A stretch of 31,075 nucleotides of DNA from positions 1-31,075 of the forward strand of contig CAKUUM010000026.1 in the NCBI GenBank assembly GCA_934692905.1. Reading direction: 5' to 3'. The translations under genes and the position numbers were made by a program. Positions 16,063 to 23,881 of this stretch are shown here, in pieces (position 1 is the stretch's first letter; each line of letters begins with the position of its first letter). This stretch comes from an uncultured Bacteroidales bacterium. GTDB taxonomy: Bacteria > Bacteroidota > Bacteroidia > Bacteroidales > Paludibacteraceae. The notes beneath the pieces were generated by a model that ran no database searches, was not told the origin of the DNA, and saw only the letters and a program-made list of their open reading frames with translations.

Positions 16063-18750
16063 TTAGTATTTGTACACCTTGACCGTCTGGCGGGGTGTAG
16101 TGGCATTGTGCAGTTGCATAAGGTACAGACCTTGTGGCAAGTTCGCTATATTGATATACATAGCGTCTGCAGCCTCTGCCATAAGCAGACCGGCGTGGTT
16201 GTAGATGTGTATGCCTGCAGGTTCGGAGAGGAAAATATAGCCCGAAGTGTAGGTGGGATATACATCAATGTGCGAGATGGGTGTTACAAGACTGTAGCGG
16301 GGATGCGCGATGAGGAGCAGTACTTCGCCGGCAGCAATGGGGAAGGTACCCGCAGCGACAGGACGACCCGTGAAGTAATCATACCACATCATAGGGGATG
16401 CTGTAGCAGTGGCATCGGCATTCGGGTCGGGAATGGTGACGGTGAGGCCGGCATCGGCAGAGGTATTCCCTGCTACGAACAGCCCGAGGCTGTCGGTTTG
16501 CCACCATATATACTTGACAGCCTTGCCGCTACCGAGTTGCGACTGCTTGGGCGAACCCTCAAACAATTCGGGCATGACGTGCGTGCGCAGATTGACTATC
16601 TTCGACACTTTGTCATACTGCGCCATGCGAAGGCTGTCCGTAAACCACCCCAACTTCTCGGGTTGCTCCTTTATCGATGTGCGATTGTCACCGCTGATTG
16701 CGGAAGAACCACGGGTGGAGTTGATAGAATAGTCGTAGCCCAGTTCCTCAAACTGCCACATCATCTTCGGACCGTTGAGCAATACGTTGAGTGCCACGGT
16801 CATAGGCACACGGCTGAGGCGTGCCGTCTCGTTCTCTTTGACTATGCCTTTGCCGTAGGTCTTCGCCTTGTAGTAGTTGCGCTCCTCGTCGTGGCTCTCG
16901 CAGTAGGAGACGTAACCCTTGCGGTTGGCTTCGCCGATACCGTCGCTTGTCTGGTAGCCCATTACCATTTGGCTATAGGCATTGTTGATGTTGTGCCAGC
17001 AGAGCATTCCGCGATTGATTAGTTTGGGTCGCTCGGAGCCCATGTTACTCCCCCAGTGCTCGAGGATAAAGTATGCATCATCGGATACGGCACGTATGGC
17101 ATTGTCGTAGTAGTAGCAGATGTTGTCGAAGGCATCGTTGGTCTTACCACAGAAGCCGTGCGAGAGGTCCATACGGAATCCGTCCACCTTGTATTCGGAG
17201 AGCCAGTATTTGAGGGCGCGGGTGAACATCTTGCGGGTCTCGGGGAAGTCGTGGTTCCAGTCCTCATACACATTGTCGGAGTGCGGTGCGGTGACGTTGA
17301 ACCATGGGTTATATGCCAGTTCGGCTCCGTAAGGGTATAACTTGTTCTGCGGGTTGTTGCCCGTAGCGTGATTGAACACCATATCCATGATAACCGCCAT
17401 GCCGCGGGCGTGGATAGAGTCGATTAACTGACGGAACTCGTCGGGGGTGCCGTACTGTGTATCCACGGCAAAGTAATGGTTGGGCGAGTAGCCCCAGTTG
17501 TAATCGCCGTCGAACTCGCAGACCGGCATAAACTCTATGGCATTGACGCCCAACTGCTGTATATAGTCGAGGCGTTCCATCACGCCCGCAAAGTTACGCT
17601 TCGAGGTGTAGTCGTACACCCACATCTCATAGATAACGAGATTGTTCTTGTCGGGACGCCGGAAGTTGAGCGTAGCCTCGTCCCACTGATAGGGCTCCTG
17701 CGCCGTGCGCAGCGACGACTGATAGGCATTGTCCTTCCAGTACTGCACGGGGGCAAAGGCATCGCTCACATACACCTGCTTGCCGTCCGCGCGAACCACC
17801 AGATATTGGTAGCGGTGCTCTACGCCCGGGGTTACGGTGAGTGGCAGCCAGAAATGGCAGGAGTCGCGGTACATCTGGTACTCCTCACTGGTCTTCCATC
17901 CGTTGAAGTCGCCCACGACATAGACAGCCTTGGCGGGCTCCAATTCCGTGGGGTCGTTAGGGCGTTTGTTGCCAGCCGCGAAGGTACAAAGCGTGACACG
18001 CGAAGGGTCGCCGGAGTCGAAGTTCTGCCCTAACTCAATGTTCCCGGGCAGCGGCTTACAGATGGTCTGTGCCATGACGGTGACAATGCGTGTGCAGCGG
18101 GAAGTGTCAGTAGTGGTTGCGGCAGTCATGGTGACGGTATAGTTGCCCTTTTCGGGGAAAGTGAGGGTTTGGCTGTAGGTGGTGCCGTGCCCATTGCCCT
18201 GCTCTGTGCCGTTGGTGGTGAGGAGGAAATCCGCCTCTTCGGAGGTGGTGAAGGAGAAGGCTACGGAGTCGCCCGCCTCAATCATCACATCGTTGGCGGG
18301 GGTGTTGCATACGAGTGCGAGCCCCGAATCGTAAAGGTCCACGAAGTAGTCGCCACCCGATGCGGTCTTGCCCTCGAGGTTTCCGTCAGGTCCGTCGTTG
18401 AAGACAAAGCAGAGTTGGGTAATCTCCACGCCGGCATCCACACCGTAGTAGGTATGGATATCGGGGGTGATGCGCAGTTCCCAGTTGCCGTCGGCGTTCT
18501 TGGTCATACGGTATTTGTCAAGCCCGTCGCGCCATGTGCCACACTTCTGCCATTGGGTGCCGTTGTAGGTTACGCCCGTATGGGCATAGCACTGCTTGGC
18601 ATTCGCCATACCTTTGTTGCCCTCGCGGGGATTGAAGACGATGGTTACTTCGCCGTTGTAGTTCTTCTGTATGAAGGTCGGCACGGTGGTGACGGTGGCA
18701 CTGCAGACGGTGGCTGCAAGGCATAGGAGGGTGAGAAATACGCTGCGCAT
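16063..18750 (-). CDS. Secreted GH13 alpha-amylase family enzyme with T9SS type A sorting domain
   Basis: An 895-residue protein. A signal peptide (1-18) is followed by a starch-binding-like beta domain (about 20-140), an Ig-like region (about 155-230) and a CBM48-like module (about 265-345, with VYVVGDFNGW). The GH13 barrel (about 370-740) has nucleophile D528 (FRMDLSHG), acid/base E564 (ILEHWG) and D621 (ESHDEE). The C-terminal ~70 residues (VYPTYTSGYIFLSEPAGIHI, then LPQGLYLMQL and KVYKY) fit a T9SS type A domain, so the protein should cross the outer membrane through T9SS. It acts on alpha-1,4 or alpha-1,6 glucans; a CBM48 next to the barrel favours a branching or debranching type. No own promoter is visible; it is probably co-transcribed with the two genes upstream. 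Its 3' end faces the EEP gene at 9 bp. Confidence 0.94.
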   Translation of the reverse strand: MRSVFLTLLCLAATVCSATVTTVPTFIQKNYNGEVTIVFNPREGNKGMANAKQCYAHTGVTYNGTQWQKCGTWRDGLDKYRMTKNADGNWELRITPDIHTYYGVDAGVEITQLCFVFNDGPDGNLEGKTASGGDYFVDLYDSGLALVCNTPANDVMIEAGDSVAFSFTTSEEADFLLTTNGTEQGNGHGTTYSQTLTFPEKGNYTVTMTAATTTDTSRCTRIVTVMAQTICKPLPGNIELGQNFDSGDPSRVTLCTFAAGNKRPNDPTELEPAKAVYVVGDFNGWKTSEEYQMYRDSCHFWLPLTVTPGVEHRYQYLVVRADGKQVYVSDAFAPVQYWKDNAYQSSLRTAQEPYQWDEATLNFRRPDKNNLVIYEMWVYDYTSKRNFAGVMERLDYIQQLGVNAIEFMPVCEFDGDYNWGYSPNHYFAVDTQYGTPDEFRQLIDSIHARGMAVIMDMVFNHATGNNPQNKLYPYGAELAYNPWFNVTAPHSDNVYEDWNHDFPETRKMFTRALKYWLSEYKVDGFRMDLSHGFCGKTNDAFDNICYYYDNAIRAVSDDAYFILEHWGSNMGSERPKLINRGMLCWHNINNAYSQMVMGYQTSDGIGEANRKGYVSYCESHDEERNYYKAKTYGKGIVKENETARLSRVPMTVALNVLLNGPKMMWQFEELGYDYSINSTRGSSAISGDNRTSIKEQPEKLGWFTDSLRMAQYDKVSKIVNLRTHVMPELFEGSPKQSQLGSGKAVKYIWWQTDSLGLFVAGNTSADAGLTVTIPDPNADATATASPMMWYDYFTGRPVAAGTFPIAAGEVLLLIAHPRYSLVTPISHIDVYPTYTSGYIFLSEPAGIHIYNHAGLLMAEAADAMYINIANLPQGLYLMQLHNATTPRQTVKVYKY

Positions 18751-18781
18751 AAGGTTATTTTTGTTATATCTGTTTATGTCA

Positions 18782-18812
18782 CAAAGGGCGTGCCATCACG
18801 GCGCGCCCTTTG
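18782..18812 (-). other. Strong hairpin between two starch genes
   Basis: A 13-bp stem (18782-18794 with 18800-18812, one G-T pair) has a 5-nt loop and lies between the carbohydrate-binding protein gene and the GH13 gene. It has no T-run on either side. It could protect or process the operon transcript, or act as an atypical terminator. Confidence 0.7.
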
Positions 18813-18855
18813 CACTAATCATACAATTATCTAATAATCAATTGAACTAATACCA

Positions 18856-20001
18856 TTATTTTTGTATGAACTTCTGTCCGTTTTGGATAACAATGCCGCG
18901 GTAGTTGCTGTCCACTTGTACACCCAAGAGGTTGTAAACAGGTGCGTCTTCTGCGGGCAATGTTATAGAGATGTTGTCAGTAGGAGTGGCTCTTGTGAAA
19001 CTTACATAGATGGCATCCCCCTCGATACTGAGCGTAAAGTAAAGGTCGTACTTTCCCGTCTCGGTGACAACGTACTTCTCGTCCTTGGTGGTGAACTTGT
19101 AACTATTCTCTTTGAAGTTGGAGATTATCCAAGCAGCCTTGGCGCAGTTGTTGTACATGGTGAAGGTGTCGCCTTGTTTGAGGTTCAGGTTGAGGACCAT
19201 ATACTCTGCGGTGTTCTCCGGATTGATGACAGCAGCCGTATAGGCATCTCCGACCATTACTCCGTAGTCGTCTGTGCACGGTGCGGCAAAAGAACCTGTA
19301 AGGCATATCTTAGCACCATCAAAAGTAAGTTTGACATCGCCTTGAGTGGTGAGAACGAATACGATGTTACCGTCTTTGTCGGTCTGAATGTTTTCGGACG
19401 AGCAGGTGTTGTCCAAGTCTGTGTAACCGAAATGAAAGTCCCACGTACCGTTGGTGACTTTGAGTTTCATGGTGTCACCTGCGACAAGGTTGGTGAACGT
19501 GTAGGTAGCAGGAGTCTCTGCGGAGGCTTTGCCGAGTTGGATGGCTTTCTCATTCCAAGCCTTGTCAGTGCCGACGAGGTTGTCGTTACCTGTGATGTAG
19601 AAAGTAGGAGTCTCAACAGGGGCTGTGTAAATGGACCAAGTGCCTGTACTATTACCATTGGTTCCTCCATCCCAACCTGTGATGGTGAAACAGTTAGCAG
19701 TCGTAAGCGTTTGGTCATCTGTTTGATTCCATTTATTGTCCCATGCAGGTGCGGTCGCAGATGAGTTGTGACGAACGAAAATGACGGTTTGGGCAGCATC
19801 AGGTATGGTTGCCTCATAGTGAACGCCGTCTGTGGTAGTCATAAAATCAGTAAAGGCTTGAGTAACCCCCTCACCTCCAAAGTAGTTAACTGAGAACTTG
19901 GCATCCGCCGTCTTCCACATATCAGGAACAAGATAGATGGTTTTTGCACTCAACGAGAACGCACAGGCGAGTGCGAACAATAATGAGATAGATTTTTTCA
20001 T
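18856..20001 (-). CDS. Secreted starch-binding protein without catalytic domain
   Basis: A 381-residue protein with signal peptide (1-19, ending LSAK). The first module (about 20-128) has the pattern IYLVPDMWKTADAKF plus DNKWNQTDDQTL, as in CBM25/26-type starch-binding modules attached to amylases. A middle beta domain (about 132-235) follows, then a third domain (246-335) homologous to residues 27-123 of the 793-residue amylase next door. The last 27 residues (355-381, YNLLGVQVDSNY then GIVIQNG) closely match the end of that amylase and look like a compact C-terminal sorting or anchoring tail. No GH13 catalytic residues are present. It probably binds starch at the surface or outside and helps the flanking enzymes. 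Binding specificity is inferred from family patterns. Confidence 0.8.
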   Translation of the reverse strand: MKKSISLLFALACAFSLSAKTIYLVPDMWKTADAKFSVNYFGGEGVTQAFTDFMTTTDGVHYEATIPDAAQTVIFVRHNSSATAPAWDNKWNQTDDQTLTTANCFTITGWDGGTNGNSTGTWSIYTAPVETPTFYITGNDNLVGTDKAWNEKAIQLGKASAETPATYTFTNLVAGDTMKLKVTNGTWDFHFGYTDLDNTCSSENIQTDKDGNIVFVLTTQGDVKLTFDGAKICLTGSFAAPCTDDYGVMVGDAYTAAVINPENTAEYMVLNLNLKQGDTFTMYNNCAKAAWIISNFKENSYKFTTKDEKYVVTETGKYDLYFTLSIEGDAIYVSFTRATPTDNISITLPAEDAPVYNLLGVQVDSNYRGIVIQNGQKFIQK

Positions 20002-20039
20002 AATGTTATATTTTTGGTTGTTTTGTTATTATTTGTCTA

Positions 20040-20090
20040 TTTTGTATCCTTTGCCTATCCCTTGCACATGGGTTGCGTATGGGTTGCTGT
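20040..20090 (-). repeat. 11-bp-period array (family B, copy 2)
   Basis: The plus strand shows TTGC at 20051, 20062, 20073 and 20084, exactly 11 bp apart. Read on the minus strand the units are GCAACCCATAC, GCAACCCATGT, GCAAGGGATAG and GCAAAGGATAC, preceded by AAACA as in the copy at 7570. The central trinucleotide switches between CCC, GGG and AGG while the frame of the unit stays fixed. It fills the spacer between the amylase and the binding-protein gene. Confidence 0.85.
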
Positions 20091-20138
20091 TTGACACGAG
20101 GTAGGACGGGTGACAAAAGGACAGGATAGTGGGCGTAT

Positions 20139-22520
20139 TTACGGCAAAAGGTAAGTATACCCGTTTTGTATCACGATGCCGTGGTAGGTGGCATCTACCT
20201 GTATGCCGAGGACATTGTACATCGGTTGGGTAGCGTCAAGGGTCGGGGTATCATAGGTCGGTACGTCCGGTACGGCAGTAATGGTACAGTCGTCCAGTTT
20301 CTTCTCGGCGCCGTTCTCCCACATATAGCATACGTCTTCGTCCGTCCAGAGGTCGGAAGTCTGCTCTTTGCCCTTCCCTGCATTGAAGATGAAGTTGATT
20401 TCCTTGACAGTGGCATCGAACTGATGATAGAACATTCCGTTATCGTCGGTGACAGTCATCTCCGTGCCCGGCCATACGCCTGTGTACGTCTTTACGTTGG
20501 CACCGCTGCCCGTCCACGAATAGATGTAGGTTTTTGCCCACGTGTCAGGCTTGAGGAAAGCCACCTTGATAGGCATAGTCTGCGGCTCTTTCTTGATGTA
20601 TTCGTACGTATAGACGCGTGATTGCGTGGTGGCTGTCTTGGCGTAGGCGCGAATGGTCTGGGTGTTGTTGATGGTGAAGGATACCTCGTCGCCTGCGGCA
20701 CGACGAGTGTCGGAGGTACGCGGGTCGGTAAAGTCGTCGGTATAGTAGATTTCGGCGGGTTCGGTATTGCCGATGACCTTCATATCGATGCGCAGCGTCT
20801 CCGTCTTGAATGCGGTGGAAGCAGGTGTGATAACCAACTTGGGCTCTGCGGCTTTGGTGGTCTTGGTCCAGATGGCATAGCCCGTACCCGATGCGGCTTT
20901 GGTATAGCCTGGTTGTGAAGCAGATACGCGGTTGCCGAGTTCGAGGATGAGGGTGCCGTTCTTGCCCGTGACGGTGGCGCGGTAGCCGCTGGCGTCCGCC
21001 TCGTCGGAGACACTGCTCTCGGAATGTACGCCGACCGCCTTACGCGCGAGAATCATGGGTGCGATGGCATCTTTGTACTCTTTCCAATGGGGGTAGAAGA
21101 CACAAGGCACGCCCGGCATAGACAGGATAAAAGCATTGGCTTGCAGCACCTTAGCCTTCATGGCGGGTTTCATCGAGTTGCCCTTGCCGCCGAACTCGTT
21201 GCCGTCGCGCTGGTAGGTGTCGTGGCTGTCCACGAAAGTGACGGCATACTTGCTATGCCCTGCGCCGAGGAGCCCCGAACCTTTGCAGCCGGAATAGTTG
21301 CCCGCAGCCATGGAGTTGTTGAAAGCATCGTATTTGGTGGCAAAGTCGAAGGTCAGGGTGTTGCGACCGGCATCCTGGATACGGCTCCAAAGGGTGTTGG
21401 CATTGCCGTCCCAGTACTCCATGACAGAGAAATAGGCCTCCGAGGCAGTGTTGTAGTCGTTGACATGGGAGTTGTGGAAGCCCTTGCAGTAGTCATAACG
21501 CCAGCCGTCGTACTTCATCTCGGCTTTCATCCATTTGAGGTAGGCGCGGCACATCTCACGTACTTGGGCATTGTTGTGGTCCCAGTCGCGGGCGGCACCA
21601 TAGTTCGCCTCATCGCCATAGCCGTCGTCACGGGAACCTGTGGCAGCACCTCTGCAGGTGCCTGCGTCGGAAGCGGAGTTGACCTCATCGGTGCTGCATA
21701 TCCACGAAGCATCGGGGGCAAAGACGCCAAATTCGCCGAAGTTCTCCTCGTAGAAGTCGCACCATGTGGACTTGTTGTTGGCATGATTGATTACTATGTC
21801 GGCTATCACCTTGCTGCCACCCTCATGAAGAGCCGAAACAAGTGTCTCCAACTCGGCACGCGAGCCCCATGCGGAGTTCTGGTTGCAGTACTGCGAGGGC
21901 AGGTAGCCCACCCCACCCGACGACTTTGCCGAAGGCGGCAGCCACACAAGGTCAAAGTAAGCGGCTATCTCACTCGCCTGCCCGCTAAGGGTCGTCCAAC
22001 GGGTGTCGCCGTGCCCTTTGTCGGAATTAGAATCCCAATAAAACGCCTGCAACATCACATCTCCGCATTGAGAGGGGACAGACGAGACGTAGTCTGAAGG
22101 GGTATCGGGGTTGTCCGGATTGTCGGGACCGTCAGTACAATTCTCTCCGGGGCCGATGTAGAGCACATCGCCTTTCTCCATGGAAAGTTTGATATAGAAA
22201 TCATACGCCCCCGCCTTTTTGCAGGTGATGAACCCCGTACTCTTTCCACCCGTAAAGTTCTTGTACTCACCATATGGGTCAAAGTCCACCATCCACATAG
22301 CGTCACAACTGAGATTGATGAGTTTGATGACATCCCCCTCGGACAGTTTCACGCAACCTGCCTTGTATTGTTTGCGTCCATCATAGTCGGGGTCGCCAAA
22401 GGCAGGCGCCTCCACTTTCGTCTCATTAACCAGTAAACCATAAGGACCATCCTGACAATCAACGGCATAAACAGATATGCAACAGATGAGTCCGTATAAA
22501 AAGAAGTACAATTTTTTCAT
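20139..22520 (-). CDS. Secreted GH13 alpha-amylase with carbohydrate-binding modules
   Basis: A 793-residue protein. A signal peptide (1-19) precedes a beta domain (27-123) shared with the neighbouring binding protein and a Pro/Asp/Asn linker (about 128-142). The GH13 barrel (about 150-500) contains VIADIVINHANN, nucleophile D343 (WRYDYCKG), acid/base E368 (VMEYWDG) and D434 (FVDSHDTY). An Fn3/chitobiase-like region (about 555-650) is followed by a CBM26-like starch-binding module (about 655-745, TYIYSWTGSG, WPGTEMT, INFIFN). The tail 767-793 (YNVLGIQVDATY then GIVIQNG) matches the neighbour. It should be an extracellular endo-acting alpha-amylase. It is the first gene of the minus-strand starch operon, with its own promoter at 22552-22582. 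It differs from SusG, which is a lipoprotein: this has a plain signal peptide. Confidence 0.95.
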   Translation of the reverse strand: MKKLYFFLYGLICCISVYAVDCQDGPYGLLVNETKVEAPAFGDPDYDGRKQYKAGCVKLSEGDVIKLINLSCDAMWMVDFDPYGEYKNFTGGKSTGFITCKKAGAYDFYIKLSMEKGDVLYIGPGENCTDGPDNPDNPDTPSDYVSSVPSQCGDVMLQAFYWDSNSDKGHGDTRWTTLSGQASEIAAYFDLVWLPPSAKSSGGVGYLPSQYCNQNSAWGSRAELETLVSALHEGGSKVIADIVINHANNKSTWCDFYEENFGEFGVFAPDASWICSTDEVNSASDAGTCRGAATGSRDDGYGDEANYGAARDWDHNNAQVREMCRAYLKWMKAEMKYDGWRYDYCKGFHNSHVNDYNTASEAYFSVMEYWDGNANTLWSRIQDAGRNTLTFDFATKYDAFNNSMAAGNYSGCKGSGLLGAGHSKYAVTFVDSHDTYQRDGNEFGGKGNSMKPAMKAKVLQANAFILSMPGVPCVFYPHWKEYKDAIAPMILARKAVGVHSESSVSDEADASGYRATVTGKNGTLILELGNRVSASQPGYTKAASGTGYAIWTKTTKAAEPKLVITPASTAFKTETLRIDMKVIGNTEPAEIYYTDDFTDPRTSDTRRAAGDEVSFTINNTQTIRAYAKTATTQSRVYTYEYIKKEPQTMPIKVAFLKPDTWAKTYIYSWTGSGANVKTYTGVWPGTEMTVTDDNGMFYHQFDATVKEINFIFNAGKGKEQTSDLWTDEDVCYMWENGAEKKLDDCTITAVPDVPTYDTPTLDATQPMYNVLGIQVDATYHGIVIQNGYTYLLP

Positions 22521-22551
22521 GCTATCAGACTATTTTGCAATTAACTTTTTG

Positions 22552-22582
22552 CAAAGTTATAGTCTTTTTGCAATCCTCGCAA
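22552..22582 (-). promoter_or_regulatory. Promoter of the starch operon
   Basis: On the minus strand TTG (22580-22582), a 20-bp spacer and TAACTTTG (22552-22559) precede the amylase ATG by 31 bp. Three copies of TTTTTGCAA-like words (22532-22540, 22546-22554, 22565-22573) overlap and surround the -7 box and could be an operator. Confidence 0.75.
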
Positions 22583-22603
22583 CCCTTATGTCGCCAAAAA
22601 TGG

Positions 22604-23302
22604 CTATTTTAGGGATACTTTTTTTATGCAAACGGTTGCATTGTTTACACAAAAGTCTATTTCCCAGTCTGCATAGTCCAAATGATAAATCCGGTTAGGG
22701 TCGTCTTGATATGCGGGACGCGGGTCCTGCGCCAGCACTTCCTCAATGGCTTGCCATGGGCAGCCTGCCTGTGTCACCTGAGCCAGCAGGTCTGCAGAAA
22801 TGCACACGGACAAACGGTAATCTTTGGTGGCTTCGGCGAAACCGTTACGGGCATCGGGGTGGCTGTCGGTGAAACTGAGGTAAGGCTTGATGTCGTAGAT
22901 GGGCGTGCCGTCCAGCAAATCCGCGCCGGAAACCACAATCACCATACCTTCATGCGGCGTTTCCTCTATCCGCAGCAGTCGGACGCAGGTCAGCCCGATG
23001 GGATTCGGACGGAAGGGGGAACGCGTGGCAAACACACCCATGCGGGTGTTCCCGCCAAGTCGCGGTGGACGCACCGTAGGATGCCAGGCAGGCACCTCGC
23101 CTTTGTTTGTGCCCGCAAGATGAAAACCCCACAGCAGCCAGAGGTGGCTATAGCCGTCCAAACCCCGCACTGCCTCGCGCGCGCGATAAGTAGGTGTGAA
23201 TACGATACGTGTTTCTATACACGAATCTTCACGGCTTTGACGGGGAATGCCGAATTTCTGTGTGAAGCCGTTGTGGGCATGGGCGATGGTTTGCAATTCC
23301 AT
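22604..23302 (-). CDS. trmO: tRNA (N6-threonylcarbamoyladenosine37-N6)-methyltransferase
   Basis: A 232-residue TrmO/TsaA family protein. The N-terminal domain is the SAM-dependent beta barrel with IPRQSRED, GLDGYSHLWLLWGFH, RMGVFATRSPFRPNPIGLT and GADLLDGTPIYDIKPY, all diagnostic. A smaller C-terminal region has the DPRPAYQ signature. It adds a methyl group to t6A37 of tRNAs reading ACY codons. The open frame extends to 23422, but the start at ATG 23302 (MELQTIAHAHNG) fits the family, and the upstream extension crosses a promoter-like box (TATCTTTG, 23358-23365 on the minus strand). It is divergent from tRNA-Phe. Its 3' end runs into the starch operon promoter 22 bp downstream. Confidence 0.96.
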   Translation of the reverse strand: MELQTIAHAHNGFTQKFGIPRQSREDSCIETRIVFTPTYRAREAVRGLDGYSHLWLLWGFHLAGTNKGEVPAWHPTVRPPRLGGNTRMGVFATRSPFRPNPIGLTCVRLLRIEETPHEGMVIVVSGADLLDGTPIYDIKPYLSFTDSHPDARNGFAEATKDYRLSVCISADLLAQVTQAGCPWQAIEEVLAQDPRPAYQDDPNRIYHLDYADWEIDFCVNNATVCIKKVSLK

Positions 23303-23357
23303 ATGGCTGCGGGCGTATTGAGATGAGCGGATGGGGTTAGTAAACGGATTTCGACTG

Positions 23358-23365
23358 CAAAGATA
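23358..23365 (-). promoter_or_regulatory. Probable -7 box for trmO
   Basis: TATCTTTG on the minus strand lies 55 nt before the trmO start. A matching TTTG at the usual distance is not present, so the assignment rests on the -7 box only. Confidence 0.5.
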
Positions 23366-23425
23366 ATACAATTCTCGTGTTTTTGTACTCGAAATACGAG
23401 AAAAAACAAAAAAAATGAGCATTTA

Positions 23426-23457
23426 TTTGTGTATATCAGAAAATAGCAGTACTTTTG
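23426..23457 (+). promoter_or_regulatory. Promoter of tRNA-Phe
   Basis: TTTG (23426-23429), a 20-bp spacer and TACTTTTG (23450-23457) form a consensus promoter. The tRNA begins 53 nt after the -7 box. Confidence 0.88.
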
Positions 23458-23510
23458 CACCCGCTTTCCGCCAGAGGACCCCATACGGGTGAGGGAAATG
23501 GAAGGCACAA

Positions 23511-23583
23511 GGTACCTTAGCTCAGGTGGTAGAGCAATGGACTGAAAATCCATGTGTCCTTGGTTCAACTCCAAGAGGTACCA
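23511..23583 (+). tRNA. tRNA-Phe (anticodon GAA), CCA not encoded
   Basis: A 73-nt cloverleaf. Acceptor GGTACCT pairs with AGGTACC with discriminator A at 23583. The D arm is GCTC-AGGTGGTA-GAGC, the anticodon stem ATGGA/TCCAT holds loop CTGAAAA (anticodon GAA), and the T arm is CTTGG-TTCAACT-CCAAG. The bases after the discriminator are CGC, so the CCA end is added after transcription, unlike tRNA-Leu in this window. Confidence 0.97.
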
Positions 23584-23587
23584 CGCA

Positions 23588-23618
23588 AGACTGCCAACGG
23601 CAGTCTTTTTCTTTTTTT
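23588..23618 (+). terminator. Terminator of tRNA-Phe
   Basis: AGACTGCC-AAC-GGCAGTCT followed by TTTTTCTTTTTTT, a canonical Rho-independent terminator five bases after the tRNA. Confidence 0.93.
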
Positions 23619-23689
23619 CGGGGACGCGGACGCCTACGGGGTCCCCGTAAGCCTGTAGGCGCAACGGGGTGCTTCTCGTCCGCGGGCAG
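23619..23689. repeat. Palindromic GC-rich element, copy 1
   Basis: This 71-bp element has an outer stem CGCGGACG/CGTCCGCG, an inner palindrome ACGGGG-T-CCCCGT and a small hairpin GCCT-GT-AGGC. It then carries ACGGGGTGC. A second copy lies at 30864-30939 with compensatory changes in both inner stems. Confidence 0.85.
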
Positions 23690-23718
23690 TTTTAAACAAA
23701 CCGTTCCGGCTATATTAT

Positions 23719-23744
23719 GGGGACGACGCGTCCCGCGTCGTCAT
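23719..23744. repeat. GGGGACG palindrome, copy 1
   Basis: GGGGACGACGCG-TCC-CGCGTCGTCAT forms a 9-bp stem. Copy 2 at 24600 differs by a compensated pair. A third, degenerate copy is at 25273. Confidence 0.8.
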
Positions 23745-23831
23745 TTTAATTACCGTAAGTCCACATCGAACCTTATATTTAGTCTCTCACAAACCCCCAA
23801 ATCACGCCGCATCCCTCCGCCAACAAACAAG

Positions 23832-23857
23832 AAAAACCGCCCGAACACTCGGACGGT
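23832..23857 (-). terminator. Terminator of rpsP
   Basis: On the minus strand CCGTCCGA-GTGT-TCGGGCGG is followed by TTTTTC, 25 bp after the rpsP stop. One pair is G-U only on the minus strand, which supports this orientation. Confidence 0.9.
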
Positions 23858-23881
23858 TTCCCAAAATCCTCAAATTCAGGA

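Noticed and set aside
21024..22097. 357-codon open frame opposite the amylase
   Set aside because: Antisense shadow; GH13 catalytic residues are on the minus strand.
16063..22520. Classical Sus starch locus
   Set aside because: No SusC or SusD gene and no SusR-type regulator is present; the proteins have plain signal peptides and C-terminal tails instead of lipoprotein signals.
23303..23422. 40-codon N-terminal extension of TrmO
   Set aside because: It crosses a probable -7 box and does not resemble the family; MELQTIAH at 23302 is the natural start.
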